Positions 1 to 11,433 of a stretch of DNA of 64,000 bases are shown here, piece by piece. Position numbers and translations under genes: made by a program. Within the stretch, counting starts at the first letter, position 1; every line of letters begins with the position of its first letter. The stretch covers positions 4,402,001-4,466,000 of the forward strand of contig OY755177.1 of NCBI GenBank assembly GCA_963576735.1, given 5' to 3'. The notes under the pieces are model-generated. The model searched no databases. It was given only the letters and a program-made list of their open reading frames with translations, and had not been told where the DNA came from. The stretch comes from Bedellia somnulentella. Its lineage: Eukaryota > Arthropoda > Insecta > Lepidoptera > Bedelliidae.

Positions 1-236
1 AAAGAAAAACAAATTTAACTTATTTATAGGGAGTATTTTATAAAAAGCAGGTTATAAACTGTTCCTTTTTTGTATTTTATTTTAATTATTATTGTCGCCT
101 ATCGATTTGGAGATAAATAATTGGTTAAGTTTGGCAAAAGGGATATTAATATTTGTCACGGGTATCCCCATCGAAACAAGATAAATGTGGTGTCCACAAT
201 TTATCATCTGTTTGAGTGTTTTGGAGCTTTTATCAT
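1..236. other. unassigned AT-rich flank
   Basis: No coding or repeat signal recognised up to the TTAA of the first piggyBac element. Confidence 0.4.
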
Positions 237-583
237 TTAACCCTCGGCGTGCCTGGTAGAAAAAAGTTACATGGCGTGCCTGGTGGGTCGGTGAGACCCT
301 AAATTTAAATATTTTTTTTCTCCTACAAATTGATATCAATGTAGTATATTTTTTGATTTTATAATAAAATTAAACATGTTTTTTAGGGTTTTAAATAAAA
401 TACGTGTTCGAATTAATAATATTTTCAAAAGAATTTTTAATTAAACTTTTACCTTGTTTTTTAACGTAGAATTAAACATCTTATGTTCATAAATATGCAA
501 AATCAACTAAAACTAAAGAAATCACAATCAGACTTTGGGGATCATAATGCACAAAGGTTATCTTATATTCTAAGCTAAAATAA

Positions 584-1145
584 TTAGTCTTCTTCATTTC
601 CGACATCATTTTCAGGAACATAGCAATTTCCACACTGGAAAATTGCATGATCTAGGCACACGTGGCTTTTGCACGTCTCACAGATGTATTGAGTTTTACG
701 GTCTTTCTTTGATGGACAAACGTAACATCTACGCCTTACACCTGGAGCTGTTTTTTTCACCGGTGGACCTTCGTTGAGACCAATATAGTCAGCAATTCGT
801 TGGCGGAGATTTGTGGAAAGGCGAGCATTTTTCTGTCTTGATTTCAGATGAGATTCTATCAATGTGATACCCAGATCTTTGATAAAATTTCTGCGATTGG
901 TTTTGATATCAGGGAAGTTTAGCATTTGAATAATTTTTGCATTTATACCTGCAGAGTTCAGCAACCAGAAAAACAGAGTGAGCGGCCATCTTCTGGAGTT
1001 TCTTGATACATCATAAGATCTAATAAGCTAGTCAACGTTGTCAACACCACTTTTAGTTTTGTTATAGAATGTAATAACTGCTGGTTTTTGCTTCTCGCCT
1101 GATTGCAGGTCGATTTCCATATCATGATGGAGAGATGATAGCAGG
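584..1145 (-). pseudogene. piggyBac transposase C-terminal remnant
   Basis: The open part (964 to 584, 126 aa) ends in a cysteine-rich, RING-like domain with pattern C-x2-C-x10-C-x2-C-x4-C-x2-H-x4-C-x2-C (RRCYVCPSKKDRKTQYIC, then CKSHVCLDHAIFQCGNC). This is the DNA-end-binding module at the C-terminus of piggyBac transposases. Upstream on the same strand, in a shifted frame, are residues typical of the region before it (PAVITFYNKTKSGVDNVD and RRWPLTLFFW-like, 965-1120), so at least one frameshift separates them. The sequence stops at the SINE-A insertion near 1150. Everything N-terminal, including most catalytic aspartates, is absent. Family assignment is firm; loss of function is clear. Confidence 0.88.
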
Positions 1146-1157
1146 AACACCTTTTTT

Positions 1158-1252
1158 CTAGAAAAGACAAATTGGTGTAGGCCCGCCCCGGGATTTGAAC
1201 ACTAGTCGCTTGCACGAGAACCGAGTGTTCTACCCACTGGGCTATCACGGTT
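1158..1252 (-). repeat. SINE-A head (tRNA-like), 5' part only
   Basis: On the minus strand it reads gtgatagcccagtgggtaga (A-box-like) and gtgttcaaatcc (B-box-like), followed by the gcctacaccaatttgtcttt segment shared with the other SINE-A copies. The 3' body is missing. A (TA)n run lies just upstream. Confidence 0.85.
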
Positions 1253-1584
1253 ATATATATATATAAAATAAGTTACTATTTAAAATATTATGTTTATTTT
1301 TAACGAATTAACGACACAAAACCACTAATAGCAACAAATGAATACTTACATTGAAACCTAACGCCGTATGCCTGGTAGGGTCTGCGAGACCCGAGCGCAC
1401 TTTGGGCACGTCCTTTCACTACTGGAGCAGGCCCCGGACTTAGGTAGCGGGCGGAGGGCGACAATCAGTTCACTACGGTCAGCTACTGAGAGCGGTTGCA
1501 CGCGAATTTCAAATTACAATGAATTATAACGGTTTAACGACTGCGGTGGGTCTCACAGACCCAACCAGGCATGCCGAGGGTTAA

Positions 1585-1868
1585 TAGTGATAAATATGGG
1601 TTCATGTTATGGAACAATAAATAAAATAACCTGTATCATCTCGAACTTTACCACATGAATGCATTAAACGATTTGAATTTGGGTTTGCTCAAAAAGTGGC
1701 TGAGGAAATTTTAATTCTCAAGCACTGGCTACCCATTCTTTTATAATCTTTTAATTAAGAATAAATATGTATAAAAAATACGTTGATTTACAAAAAACAA
1801 TGTATATATGTACATATAAGTGTTTTTATAATATATTTTTTTATAATGTATGTATGTAAATATAACTA
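1585..1868. other. unassigned, AT-rich
   Basis: No gene recognised. About 1634-1666 ('ctgtatcatctcgaac..accacatga') resembles 32480-32510 ahead of the copia element, so it is probably an old dispersed repeat. Confidence 0.3.
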
Positions 1869-2040
1869 ATAAATAAAGGAAAGAAAAATTTCGACACAGG
1901 TGGGGATCGAACCCGCGACCTCGGGTATACGCCCCCGTCGCTCTGCCAATTGAATTACCGTGTCAAAGGCTGCATCAGGTCCCCACATGAGGTTTTCATG
2001 AACAAAAACATTCAAAATATGTAAATATAAGTGTTTTTGT
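1869..2040 (-). repeat. SINE-B copy (tRNA-like cloverleaf)
   Basis: Positions 1893-1964 on the minus strand resemble a complete tRNA, starting gacacggt and holding ggttcgatccccac as T-arm. 'aatttttctttcctttattta' follows the tRNA-like part, as in the copies near 37.2 and 43.5 kb. The segment ccccacatgaggttttcatg lies at 1981-2000, on the other side from where it sits in the 43-kb copies, so the family carries this motif on either side. The D-arm is degenerate here (attc instead of gctc). Confidence 0.75.
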
Positions 2041-2049
2041 ATCCTTTAG

Positions 2050-2521
2050 AGGAACTCTTATTAAAACACCAACAGATGGTCACCCTACTTAAAACGAGAC
2101 ACAGTTAGCTAGTTAGCCATCCTTTTTCAGGACACTTTAGGTCGCCAGCGCGCGTTCCTGTTTAAATAATACTTCCATGGTTTTTCTCCTAAAAAACAAC
2201 AGTAGCTTTTTGTGTATTGTTTCATACATTCGAAAAATTTTCTTTTTTGTGGAAAATGATTATGAATATATATTTGAATGTATTTACACATATTTTATTG
2301 GATTTTATTTACATTTTACTGAAAATTTAAAGATATCAATAAAATATGCGTTTTTTATGACAATATTTTTTCTGATAAAAATATCTTATTCAAAGTTCGA
2401 AAATATTTCAAATGTATCGAAGTAGATTTCGTATCAATGTGGCTCAATGAAAATCGATATGATAAATGCAGTTACACTTATTCAAGAAAACGTTAACTCA
2501 TTATGAGGTCCCAGTCAAAAT
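2050..2521. other. unassigned
   Basis: AT-rich, no recognisable protein. The reading frame at 2177-2425 has low-complexity composition and no family resemblance. The stretch ends at the 11-bp target site of the next LINE. Confidence 0.3.
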
Positions 2522-3439
2522 AGATATAAGATCCAAGAGCTCTTGGTCTTGGAAACACACAAGACCATTAACCCGGCCCCGGGGGAAATAGAGTCGTCTT
2601 CTCTATTACCCACCGGGGTAATTCCAGTCCGGCGCGTCCACGTCGCGGGAGTGGGCACCCCTCTCTCCAGTAGGCCGGAGTGAGTCGGTGGCAAAGTTCG
2701 GCAGGGACCCAGTTCTGCGGGGTATATCGTGGAGCCCATGCCCAGGGTTACGGGTGAAGACCTCAACGGCTGAGAAGGCGGAAGTGGAATCCATTGGTAC
2801 GGCTGATCAGGCGGAGGAGGCATTAGGGGGGTTTTATTGCGAGCGATCCCTCGCACGGTACGCAAAGACTGCACCGATATAGAAGACGGGCACCGCCAGA
2901 TATGGCAAATGTCCCGGCAACTGTGGCGGTACAGCAAGGCATCGTAAAATGCCTCAAAAGGCGCATGTCAGGATCCACTTAGTGATTTGCGGCTATTTAC
3001 TGCATCTTTCATTCCCTGTCAGCCGTATTGGTCTTCCAATCCGTTGACGCCTGGGAGTGGCAGACGAGGGAGTGGGTTTGCACCTGCGCACATGTTCACC
3101 CACTATAATAAACTCACGCGCTGATGACACCCGGCAGTAACTGGACACTGAGAGTGCAAGCCCTGCGGCGATGGAGCGTTGGTGGTGAGAATTCGAACTG
3201 GTTGTTCGGTTCTTAGCTGATTCTCTGCACGCAGGCGGTCAGGCGAGAGTGGTCGCTCCTGGATTCGACTGAGGCGGGAAGACAGGTTCGGCAGCACGCC
3301 TGATGACAAAGCAGCCCTATTTAGGATCGCTCTGCTTTCCCCAATCCGGGGAGGGGTCTAGAAAAGGTGGCCTAAACATAGTCTGTCTCAAACCTCACCT
3401 AGATGGCAAACCGCGGTCATCTGGGCACCAACTAATCGC

Positions 3440-4294
3440 GGTCAGAAGGCACAGAAGAAAAATAAAACTAATGTTAATCTTAATATAGCTGCCTGGAATG
3501 TGAGGACCCTCTTGGATAGTGACCAAAACTTGTGTCCCGAAAGGAAAACTGCGCTCATAGCTCGCGAACTGGCGCGCTATAACATCGACATAGCTGCAAT
3601 CAGCGAGACGCACCTGTTGGACAGTGGGGAGCTCTGTGAGCCATTAGGTGGCTACACTTACTACTGGATAGGGAAGCCCGCAACCGAAAAGGCCGCTAGT
3701 GGCGTGGGATTTGCTGTGAAGAACGCTCTAGCAAGATTAATGTTGGAGCCTCCAAAAGGAATCAATGATAGGCTCATGACATTGCGTCTTCACTTGGCTC
3801 ATCGAAAGTACCTGCATATAGTGAGTGTATACGCCCCTACTCTAACTTCACCTGATGACGACAAGGAACAATTTTATGAAGACCTGCGCAAAATACTGCA
3901 CGCTATACCGTCCGGTGATAAGCTTATTGTGCTTGGTGACTTCAATGCGCGTGTTGGTACGGATCATGATGCCTGGAAAGATGTGTTAGGGCGGCACGGC
4001 ATTGGGAAGTGTAACGCCAATGGAACCACGCTGCTAACCTTGTGTGCTGAACTTAACCTAAGTATCACAAACACTTTTTTCCGGCTGCCCGAAAAATACA
4101 AGACGTCCTGGATGCATCCGCGCTCCAAACATTGGCATCTTCTAGACTACATCATAGTTCGAAGAGAGGACCTGAAAGATGTTCTTATAACAAGAGCCAT
4201 GCGAGGAGCAGAAGGGTGGACAGATCACCGTCTAATAAGATCAAAGATGAGGCTAAACATCAAGCCTCCACGCAGAAACGCGGCGCAAACTTGA
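3440..4294 (+). pseudogene. LINE endonuclease domain (5' part of broken polyprotein)
   Basis: This is an AP-like endonuclease, which nicks target DNA to prime reverse transcription. The frame is open upstream of the first Met at 3500, and the conserved start AAWNVRTLL is encoded from 3488, so the true start lies further 5' or initiation is not at that Met. Visible motifs are AISETHLLD (catalytic Glu, about 3595), VYAPT (3826), GDFNARVGTD (about 3938-3965), and the catalytic pair in LLDYIIV (4139) and TDHRLI (4222). The frame runs out at 4294 only because of a one-base frameshift; the next frame reads on at once as RRKLDAEFGDVYP. All catalytic motifs are intact. Confidence 0.87.
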
Positions 4295-6602
4295 CGCTGA
4301 ATTTGGTGATGTGTACCCTAGTACGGAGGAAGGAGCGTCTATTGATGAAGGATGGCGACTTTATGCTAAAACCCTTTATGAAATCTCTCAGCGAGTAGTA
4401 GGAAAGCCGGAGAAGAAAAATCAAGACTGGTTCGATGACTCCGACGCACAAATACGGAAACTGGTTGAAGATTCAAGACGCGCCTTGCGAAATCCGTCCA
4501 GTACTGGACATCGCAGAGCCATACAGCAGGAACTCAAAGCAAAAATACGCGAATTGAAGAACTGGTGGTGGAAAAATAAATCAGAGGAGCTGCAAATTCT
4601 TGCTGACAGTAATCAGACGGGGAAATTCTTCGAGGGTCTTAAAAGTGTCTTTGGACCCAGAAGCAGGAAAACCGCCCCAGTTCTCTCAAAAGACAAATCC
4701 GCGCGGCTGACAGATCCCACTGAAATGCTTCTCCGTTGGGCAGAGCATTTTAAAGATGTTCTGAATCCCGGTACACAGGGAGCTGATCTGTCATACATAG
4801 ACACGCTAGAGGACCTGCCCATAGCGTCTGAACTCGATGACCCGCCGTCTTTCAGCGAGTTCGACGAAGCCATCCACCGGCTGAAGAATGGCAAGTCTCC
4901 TGGCTCAGATAGTCTGCCTTCAGAAGTGTTTAAATACGGGGGACCCCACATCAAAAACAGACTGTTTGAGCTGGTACGTAGCATATGGGAACTGGAAATC
5001 ATACCTCAAGACTGGAAGGATGCCTCCATCTGCAAGCTGTACAAGGGAAAAGGGGACCTATCAGAATGCGGCTCTTATAGAGGCATATCACTTCTCTCTG
5101 CGGCTGGCAAGATATTATCTCATATAATAAATAGGCGTCTCAGTGTATTGGCTGAGCGCATTCTTCCGGAGAGTCAGTGTGGTTTTCGTCCCAAACGAGG
5201 CACGGTTGATGCCATCTTTGTGGTCAAGCAGTTACAAGAAAAAAGCCTTGAACAACACCGTGATCTCTATATGTGTTTTGTGGATCTTGAGAAAGCGTTC
5301 GATAGAGTTCCAAGAACTGCCCTGTGGACGATACTGAAGAAGACCGGATGTCCCGAGAAGTTTGCTAACCTGGTGCGACAATTCCACGAAGGGATGATGG
5401 CACGGGTTCGACATGAAACTCAGTTTACGGAACAGTTCCCGGTTACAAGCGGTGTTAAGCAGGGTTGCGTCATGGCTCCAACGCTCTTTGCCCTCTACTT
5501 CGCTGTTGTCATGACAGATGCTTTGAAGAACTGCAGCGGACAGATTGAAATCAATGTCAGATCCGATAAGAGTGTTTTTGACTTAAGTCGCTTCAGATCT
5601 AAGCGCAAGACTCAGAAAATGACTGCGCTCGAAGTCTTATATGCCGATGATGTTTGCCTTATGGCTGACAGTATCGACGCTCTGCAGCAATATGTGGACA
5701 ATCTCGACGAATCATGTCGCAAATTTGGCCTGGTAATCAGCGTGTCAAAAACTGAAGTCCTAAAGCAGCCCGCAAGAGGAACAGCTGCGCCTGACACCGC
5801 TGTTTGCCTGGGTGGAAAGCCGTTGGCAGAGGTACGAAAGTTCCGTTACCTCGGAACGCTAATACGTGACGATAACCGCCTTGAGTCCGAGATAGCTGCG
5901 AGGATCGCTAGTGCTGCTGCGGCCTTTGGTAGGCTCAACCAGAGAGTTTGGAAATCCCACGACCTCCATCTACAAACAAAGTTATCCGTATACAAAGCTA
6001 TAATACTTCCACTTCTACTGTATGCTTCGGAGTCGTGGTGTCTATATAAAGCTGATATAAAACGGCTGGACACCTTTCACTTAAAATGTCTTCGTGCTAT
6101 ATTGCGGATAAAATGGCAGGATCGTGTCCCAAATTCCGAAGTTCTACGTCGTGCAAATATCTCTGGCATGGAATGTCTCCTGGTGAAAGGGCAATTAAGA
6201 TGGTGTGGGCATCTTGTACGCATGGACGCCTCACGATTGCCTAAATCTGTTTTCTACGCAGAACTTTCCTGTGGAAAACGAAGGCCTGGTGGGCAGTATC
6301 TGCGATACAAGGATGTTCTGAAGCGACATCTGACATCCTGCGCCATGTCTCATGACACGTGGGAGAAAGATGCCTTGATGAGGCCAGAGTGGCGTAACGC
6401 AGTCAAAAAAGGAGCGGACATGTTTGAATGTAACCGTCTTGAGGAACTTGACGCCAAACGCCTCGCTCGAAAGACACGCCCCAAGGTCTCCTACAACTAC
6501 ACTACAAACGCAAGCGGTCAGTTGGAGTGCAGCATATGCAGCCGCACGTTTAAGACGAAATTCGGCTTCGCAAGTCACCTCCGAGCACACGCCAGGAACT
6601 GA
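4281..6602 (+). pseudogene. LINE reverse transcriptase with C-terminal C2H2 finger (3' part)
   Basis: This continues the endonuclease in the +1 frame. RT landmarks: KNGKSPGSDSLPSE (about 4890), CKLYKGKGDLSECGSYRGIS (about 5032-5090), FVDLEKAFDRVP (about 5280), VKQGCVMAPTLF (about 5455), catalytic YADD at 5640-5651, and KFRYLGTLI (about 5840). After the thumb comes the 'LLYASESWCLYKADIKRLD' connection typical of LINEs with this endonuclease. The last ~25 residues form a C2H2 zinc finger (CSICSRTFKTKFGFASHLRAH, 6525-6590) which probably helps bind target DNA or RNA. The frame is 763 codons with no internal stop, so apart from the upstream frameshift the enzyme appears intact. Confidence 0.88.
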
Positions 6603-6676
6603 CAGGATGTCGCCGTCGACGGATACGTCGTGGAGGACATCATCATCATCATCAGATATAAGATAAATATGTTTTT

Positions 6677-6952
6677 AAATTATCATGGTTGTTAACGGTG
6701 AGGGAAAACATCGTGAGGAAACCCACATGGCTGAGTTGTACTTAGTCATGTGACAGTGTATTCGCACAAAACGGCGATAGGCCTGCCCCCTATCACGTGA
6801 GTACACTGTCTAAGCAAAACGTGGGTACCTTCTCTGGAAACTAGATGGCGCTTGCCATGTGAGTTCAGAAGTATTGGTACCTCTGCCAACCCCTTCGGGG
6901 ATAAACGGCGTGAACGTTTATGTTATGTTTATGTTTATGTTTTTATAGCAAA
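6677..6952 (+). repeat. SINE-A, 5'-truncated
   Basis: It starts inside the family at 'aattatcatggttgttaacg', carries the core gtgagggaaaacatcgtgag, and runs to the 3' end accccttcggggataaacgg with a (TTTATG)n-like tail. The LINE just upstream inserted immediately beside it. Confidence 0.85.
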
Positions 6953-6956
6953 ACAG

Positions 6957-7173
6957 CAGAATAACACTACCCCATTCCTACCGGTGGGTGGTCATAATAA
7001 TAGGAGTGTATGGGTTACCCTTAGTGATTTCGCGTGGGCTTTCTAGTGATTTTTGGTCGATATGGTTAGAGAGCCCGGCACCAACAATTATTTATTAATA
7101 CCATCTTTTCACCACTCAACTTCCAAAAGCGACTCAGGAATTTCTCATTCCAAAGCCTTTAAGGCATTTATAG
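6957..7173 (+). repeat. R240 copy, diverged, 3' tail missing
   Basis: The order of landmarks (agcagaataacactacccc, ccaacttccaaaagcgactc-like, aggaatttctcattcc) matches the family. It is strongly diverged, so it is an old copy. Confidence 0.7.
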
Positions 7174-7184
7174 TAGTAAAGACC

Positions 7185-7240
7185 TAAGCAGAGGTTCCCA
7201 AACTAGGCTAGGTCTGTATTATGGGAAACCAGTTTATATG
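7185..7240 (-). repeat. short dispersed repeat matching 28325-28385
   Basis: The core ggttcccaaactaggc followed by gggaaaccagtt recurs in inverted orientation at 28.3 kb. Probably a fragment of a LINE 3' untranslated region. Confidence 0.45.
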
Positions 7241-7478
7241 TATGCATGTCAGTTTCATCACCAACACCCCTATGATATTTCGTGTGATGATATATAGCCT
7301 ACGTTACTTTTGAAAAATTCCAACGTTTAATTTAAAAAAATATTTTTTATATCGGTTGAGCTATTGGGGAATTAGGAACCTATAACATACAAACAAATAT
7401 CTCTCCTTTTGGAAATTTGATATTATAGACAAGAGATTTTGAGATGATTGGCTGATTAGTGTACAGTCGGATATATAT

Positions 7479-7728
7479 ACATACATACATACATATACTC
7501 ACGGCTATAAATCCCTAGAAGGGGTAGCCAGAGCTAAGGAATTGAAAATTCCTAAGCCACTTTTGGAAAGTTGAGTGGGGAAAAGATGGTGAGATAAAGG
7601 TTGTTGGTGATGGGTTTCCGAATACATCGCCCAAAAATCTCTTAAAAGCCCCAATACAGTTAGTCGCCTCTTACGTACACCCATCGGAAGAAATGGGGAA
7701 GTGCTATTCTAAGCCAACACTACACAGC
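7479..7728 (-). repeat. R240 copy, near complete
   Basis: (TATG)n tail at the left, 5' end 'gtgttggcttagaa' at the right. The hAT element inserted 17 bp beyond its 5' end. Confidence 0.88.
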
Positions 7729-7745
7729 AAATATACACTACACAG

Positions 7746-10592
7746 TAGGGTGCTTCTTAAGAGGTAAAAAAATTTTTTTTTTTCATTTTGATGTGTGTCA
7801 CCCTTTTATTCTGTTCTATGATGCATAAAACTAATGTGTAATTTTTATTTAATTTTTAAAGTAATATTTAGAGGTCGCTACCAGCGAATGAAAATAAAAA
7901 AAAATGTATTATAGGAAATTCTTTAATGACGTATTAAAAAACAAGCTTATACAAATTATGTAACTGTTAGTATAACAAAAAAAAACAGCTTATGCTAATA
8001 ATGTTGATTTTTTCGTATCAGGATACATTTGCCTGAATTTTTTTACAACCAAAAGAAGGAATTGTTTTTGTTCTTCGTCTGAAGTAATTATTTTATTAAA
8101 TTCCTCAATCAATGCGACACCGCGTTCCGCAATATCGTTCACCACTCTCATAGAACGCACTATTTCTCTAGAAGCCTTGTAGTCTTCATCTTCTTCCCAA
8201 AGACGAGGTTCTTTTTGTAGAAATGTAGACGGAATTCCCAGGATTGTAAAAAATCTTAAGGTGTTGCTGTTTACGAAATTCTCAATACTTTTTTCTTCGA
8301 TGTGACCAATATCCAAGGTGATTCGCTTTGGGCTATATTCTGAACCTTCTTCACTCAGGGCAATTACCATTTTTTGTTTGCATTCAATCGAAATTTCGTC
8401 ATCGAAAAAAGCAAACGCAACAAGTTCTTCAGAAAGATACCATAAATGCCCCAGAAATTTCGTTAAAGCTTTTTTGGATATGGCTTTATTTATATTTTCG
8501 AATTTGCCAAGGGAGCTTGGTACCAGCATCTTATATAAATCATAACTACAAAAACACAAACTTCAGTAATGGCTTTGAGTTCTCTCTTTGTCATTTTAAA
8601 CTGGTCTCGGAACATAAAAAGTTTAAGGCAATAAATTGCTTTTGCCATCCACCGAGCGCGATGAAGACCTGCTGGAGCTCTAAATGATATCCCTTTATTA
8701 GGAACACCTCCCAAAAATATTATTGTCAGTGTCAAAAGTTCCTAGTAATCGTCACGTGGTGGATAATCATTTAACTGCTTTTTTGCAAATGAAATTGTAC
8801 TGTCTGCTATATTTTGGACGTATCTTAAAGCGTCGGGATCTGAAGAAACTATACTGAACTTACGCTGATCAATGCTAGGCCAAGCAGATCTAAATCGTTT
8901 GAAGATAAGTATTTCTGGTCCACTTGAAGGGCCTAGTGCTTGAACTACAACTGCTTCTAGCACTATTTCTATTATATGGTGACGACAGGCCAACCATAGA
9001 GCATCTTTTTCTATCTTCTGTTCTAATAAAATGCAAGCACCTGCTCTTAAACCTGTATTGACCGCAGTGGTGTCGAAGCAAAAACATTTGATTTTGTCGC
9101 CCAAGTTCCAAGAAACAATAGTTTTATAAACAGCTGAAGCACACGCCTCCCCAGTTCCATGACTGAGTTTTGGGACAGCCAAAAGTTGATCTACACCTTG
9201 TCCTGACACTAAAATAGGAAGGCGATCCAGTGTTTTGTGTCCTATTATGTCTTCGATCAGTTTGCCGTCCCAATGAACAGTAAGAGGCGTATTTGCCTGA
9301 AATTCTTCTTTTAGGGATTCCGTTACCCTTTTCCTTTGCTTCATACGTTGGCGACGAACCGAAGACGAATTTATATTGTACTTTGATGGATCGGTACCTG
9401 CACTTTTTAGCGTAGATGTCAAAACAACAGTTGCTTTTCTGTCACTAAGTTTAGCAAAATCGAGGCTTGCAGATAAGCGTTCATCAAAGATGTTCTTTCT
9501 GCCGCGTTTTCTTTTAGGTGGGCCTTCTAAATTTGCCGTTGAAGGTCCCGCCTTTACTGAAATTTCTGACGTCGAACTTTTACACTCATAATCACTAATG
9601 CTGGGCGAAGAAGACAGTATCAATTTTTCTCGCAGGGATTCAGAGTAACCTTTTTCTCGATGTAAACTACGTTGAAAGCGAGCGTTTTTCTCCTCTTTTC
9701 TCGCAATTTTTTTCGAATATTCTTTGTCCACTCCACCTATAGTGCCAGGGCGTTCTCTTTTTCTTTGCGCAATCAAAAATAGTTTATCTTCTTCGATGGT
9801 AATCTTATTTAGAGCATCAGCGTGAGCTATGTCAAACAGGTATTCCAAATTATCTTGCCACTCCTTTTCTTTATTCCGTAGACCTTTAGAACGTTTAACT
9901 TTATTTTCCTTATTTTTTTTCAACTTTTGCCACTCATTAAACTTGTTTTCTATCTTCTTTATAACATCTTTCTTTAACTTAGTTGGAATTCCTGCTCGTT
10001 CCCACAATTATATGACGTCACTAGCAGCAGAATTGGCCGAATTGCGATTTGTTTGCTTCTTGACGATTTTATAGTGAAAGAATAAACACAACACTTCTTT
10101 TGTTGTTGGTAATTTGCTTTGAATTAAGTGGTCAGACGTTTGTCCAACTAACCAAACATTTGTTTTGTTTCTAGTCAACAACACTGAACTAGACGTGGAC
10201 GCCATGATATAGCAAAACGCGGTACGGGTCAAAACACAACGGAACGTGCACTCTCTGTCACAGCATATGTGTCACTGCCTGCCTAATCCAGTTGTGACTG
10301 GAATGTGCGGGAGGGGTAGAGGGGTGGGTACGAGTGTCCTTGTATTGGACAATGCGACAAAGAGTTGCTTTCCTATGTTTTATTATTGTAAACAATGTTT
10401 ATAACTGATATGCACACAATGAGCTGCAAACTATAATTTTTACGATTTTTTCAAACTTTGACAGTAGGTAGCGACCCCTAAAATTCAATCTAAAAATTAA
10501 ATAAAAAATGTGAGCTCGTTTTGTAGATGATAGAAGCGAATGACGGGCTGACGCAGTAATTTTTCAAACATCGAAAAATAAGAAGCACCCTA
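7746..10592 (-). mobile_element. hAT-superfamily DNA transposon, near complete
   Basis: The termini TAGGGTGCTTCTTA and TAAGAAGCACCCTA form a perfect 14-bp inverted repeat. Looser inverted similarity reaches ~130 bp inward, for example 'gaggtcgctacc' at 7871 against 'ggtagcgacccc' at 10472. An 8-bp direct repeat ctacacag borders it (7738-7745 and 10593-10600). The TIR start fits the hAT YARNG rule and the duplication fits nTnnnnAn. One transposase gene fills it on the minus strand, broken by two stop codons and one frameshift. Length and ends are those of an autonomous element that died recently. Confidence 0.88.
7990..10205 (-). pseudogene. hAT-like transposase, broken by two stops and a frameshift
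   Basis: The likely start is the Met at 10205 (MASTSSSVLL). One frame runs to 8490 with in-frame stops at 10008-10010 and 8742-8744; a frameshift near 8520-8550 then leads into the last ORF (8559 to 7990). The N-terminal ~200 residues are basic and coiled (KKDVIKKIENKFNEW, KRKRGRK) and may bind DNA. The catalytic region has HWDGKL (about 9270), CFDTTAVNTG (about 9075), and LACRHHIIE (about 8990), which fits the C-x2-H signature between the second acid and the final Glu in hAT/P-like DDE enzymes. The C-terminal ORF has the helical EDYKASREIVRSM segment. I do not recognise the subfamily; assignment to hAT rests mainly on the termini and the target duplication. Confidence 0.78.
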
Positions 10593-10600
10593 CTACACAG

Positions 10601-11433
10601 TATATATACACTACACTATATATATACTACAGTGTATATATACTTTGTATATATATGTATATATTAGTAGGCTTAAGGTAAAATAAAAGTCAGGATCATG
10701 TGCGGCCACACTACGAAAACCGAAAACATTATAGGTTGCCTATGTACTAAACGTATGCATTGTAAATTATGCTGGGTAACGATTATATAAAGTTTAAGCG
10801 AAAACAGTTAAGCTTTTCGTTTTATAGTTATTAACGTTGCCGTTAGCCCTCTAAAAAAGTTATTCCTAATTAAATTATCACAGTTTTCATGCCAGTAAAT
10901 ATTGGCCCTAAGAAACACAGGCGTATATTCAAAGTATTACAATACTCGTGCAAATCCGAAATGGTCCACTAGTAAATAGTAAATTAATAAAGAAACAAGT
11001 ATCAAGAACATATTATTTATTATATATTTGTAATTAAAGTACAATCACAAAGACGAGCAAAGAACTTTTAATACAAGGTTTGGTATGATAAATATACGCT
11101 TTATTATTTGTTAGCTTCTCCTACATGATTTGAAATCTAAATGTATATTTTTGGCTAATTTTCAGTTGGTTGATGTCTTTCGCAAGGAATTATTATAAAA
11201 TAGAGACACCATATGAATGTTCCAGTTTGAAAACTTTAATTAAGCTTCATCGTCACGAATAATTGGTACCAAAATCACTGATAGCATATTCATCGTTAAG
11301 GTCGTATCGTACGTATAGTTCCGCAAACAAATAATATTTGATATTAACCAGTCCGTTAAATTTATTATTATTCGGTATAAGAAATTTATTCATTAGTTTT
11401 CAAAATATGTAATAATGAAAATGAAAATTGACT
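10601..11433. other. unassigned, with a (TA)n-rich start
   Basis: 10601-10670 is a low-complexity TATATAC/TGTATA stretch. The rest shows no gene or repeat that I recognise. Confidence 0.35.

Larger units (their letters stand above)
241..1580 (-). mobile_element. piggyBac element, decayed, TTAA-flanked
   Basis: Both ends carry the inverted terminal repeat CCCTCGGCRTGCCTGGT, and each is bordered by TTAA (237-240 and 1581-1584), the target duplication of the piggyBac family. Transposase remains lie on the minus strand at 584-1145. At 1.34 kb it is much shorter than an autonomous element of this family, so most of the transposase 5' part is gone. The left end holds a second copy of the TIR core about 26 bp inward (at about 274-284). 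The right side has related subterminal repeats near 1362-1393 and 1545-1570, including 'gggtctgcgagaccc'-like palindromes. A SINE-A head (1158-1252) has inserted into the coding remnant. The element cannot be autonomous. Confidence 0.9.
2533..6653 (+). mobile_element. full-length non-LTR retrotransposon, EN-RT-zinc finger type
   Basis: An 11-bp direct repeat, agatataagat, flanks it exactly (2522-2532 and 6654-6664). The 3' end is a short (CAT)n run (6638-6653), and a GC-rich 5' leader of about 0.9 kb precedes the coding part. Coding content is an AP-type endonuclease, a reverse transcriptase and a C2H2 finger in one polyprotein, interrupted by a single frameshift near 4270-4290. The protein is of the kind often mis-annotated as craniofacial development protein 2-like. 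I place it loosely among RTE/CR1-like LINEs; the exact clade needs a tree. The length with flanking duplication suggests insertion of a complete element. Confidence 0.88.

Noticed and set aside
2515..3309. Minus-strand frames in the LINE leader
   Set aside because: GC-rich leader gives long frames on both strands; none shows a motif.
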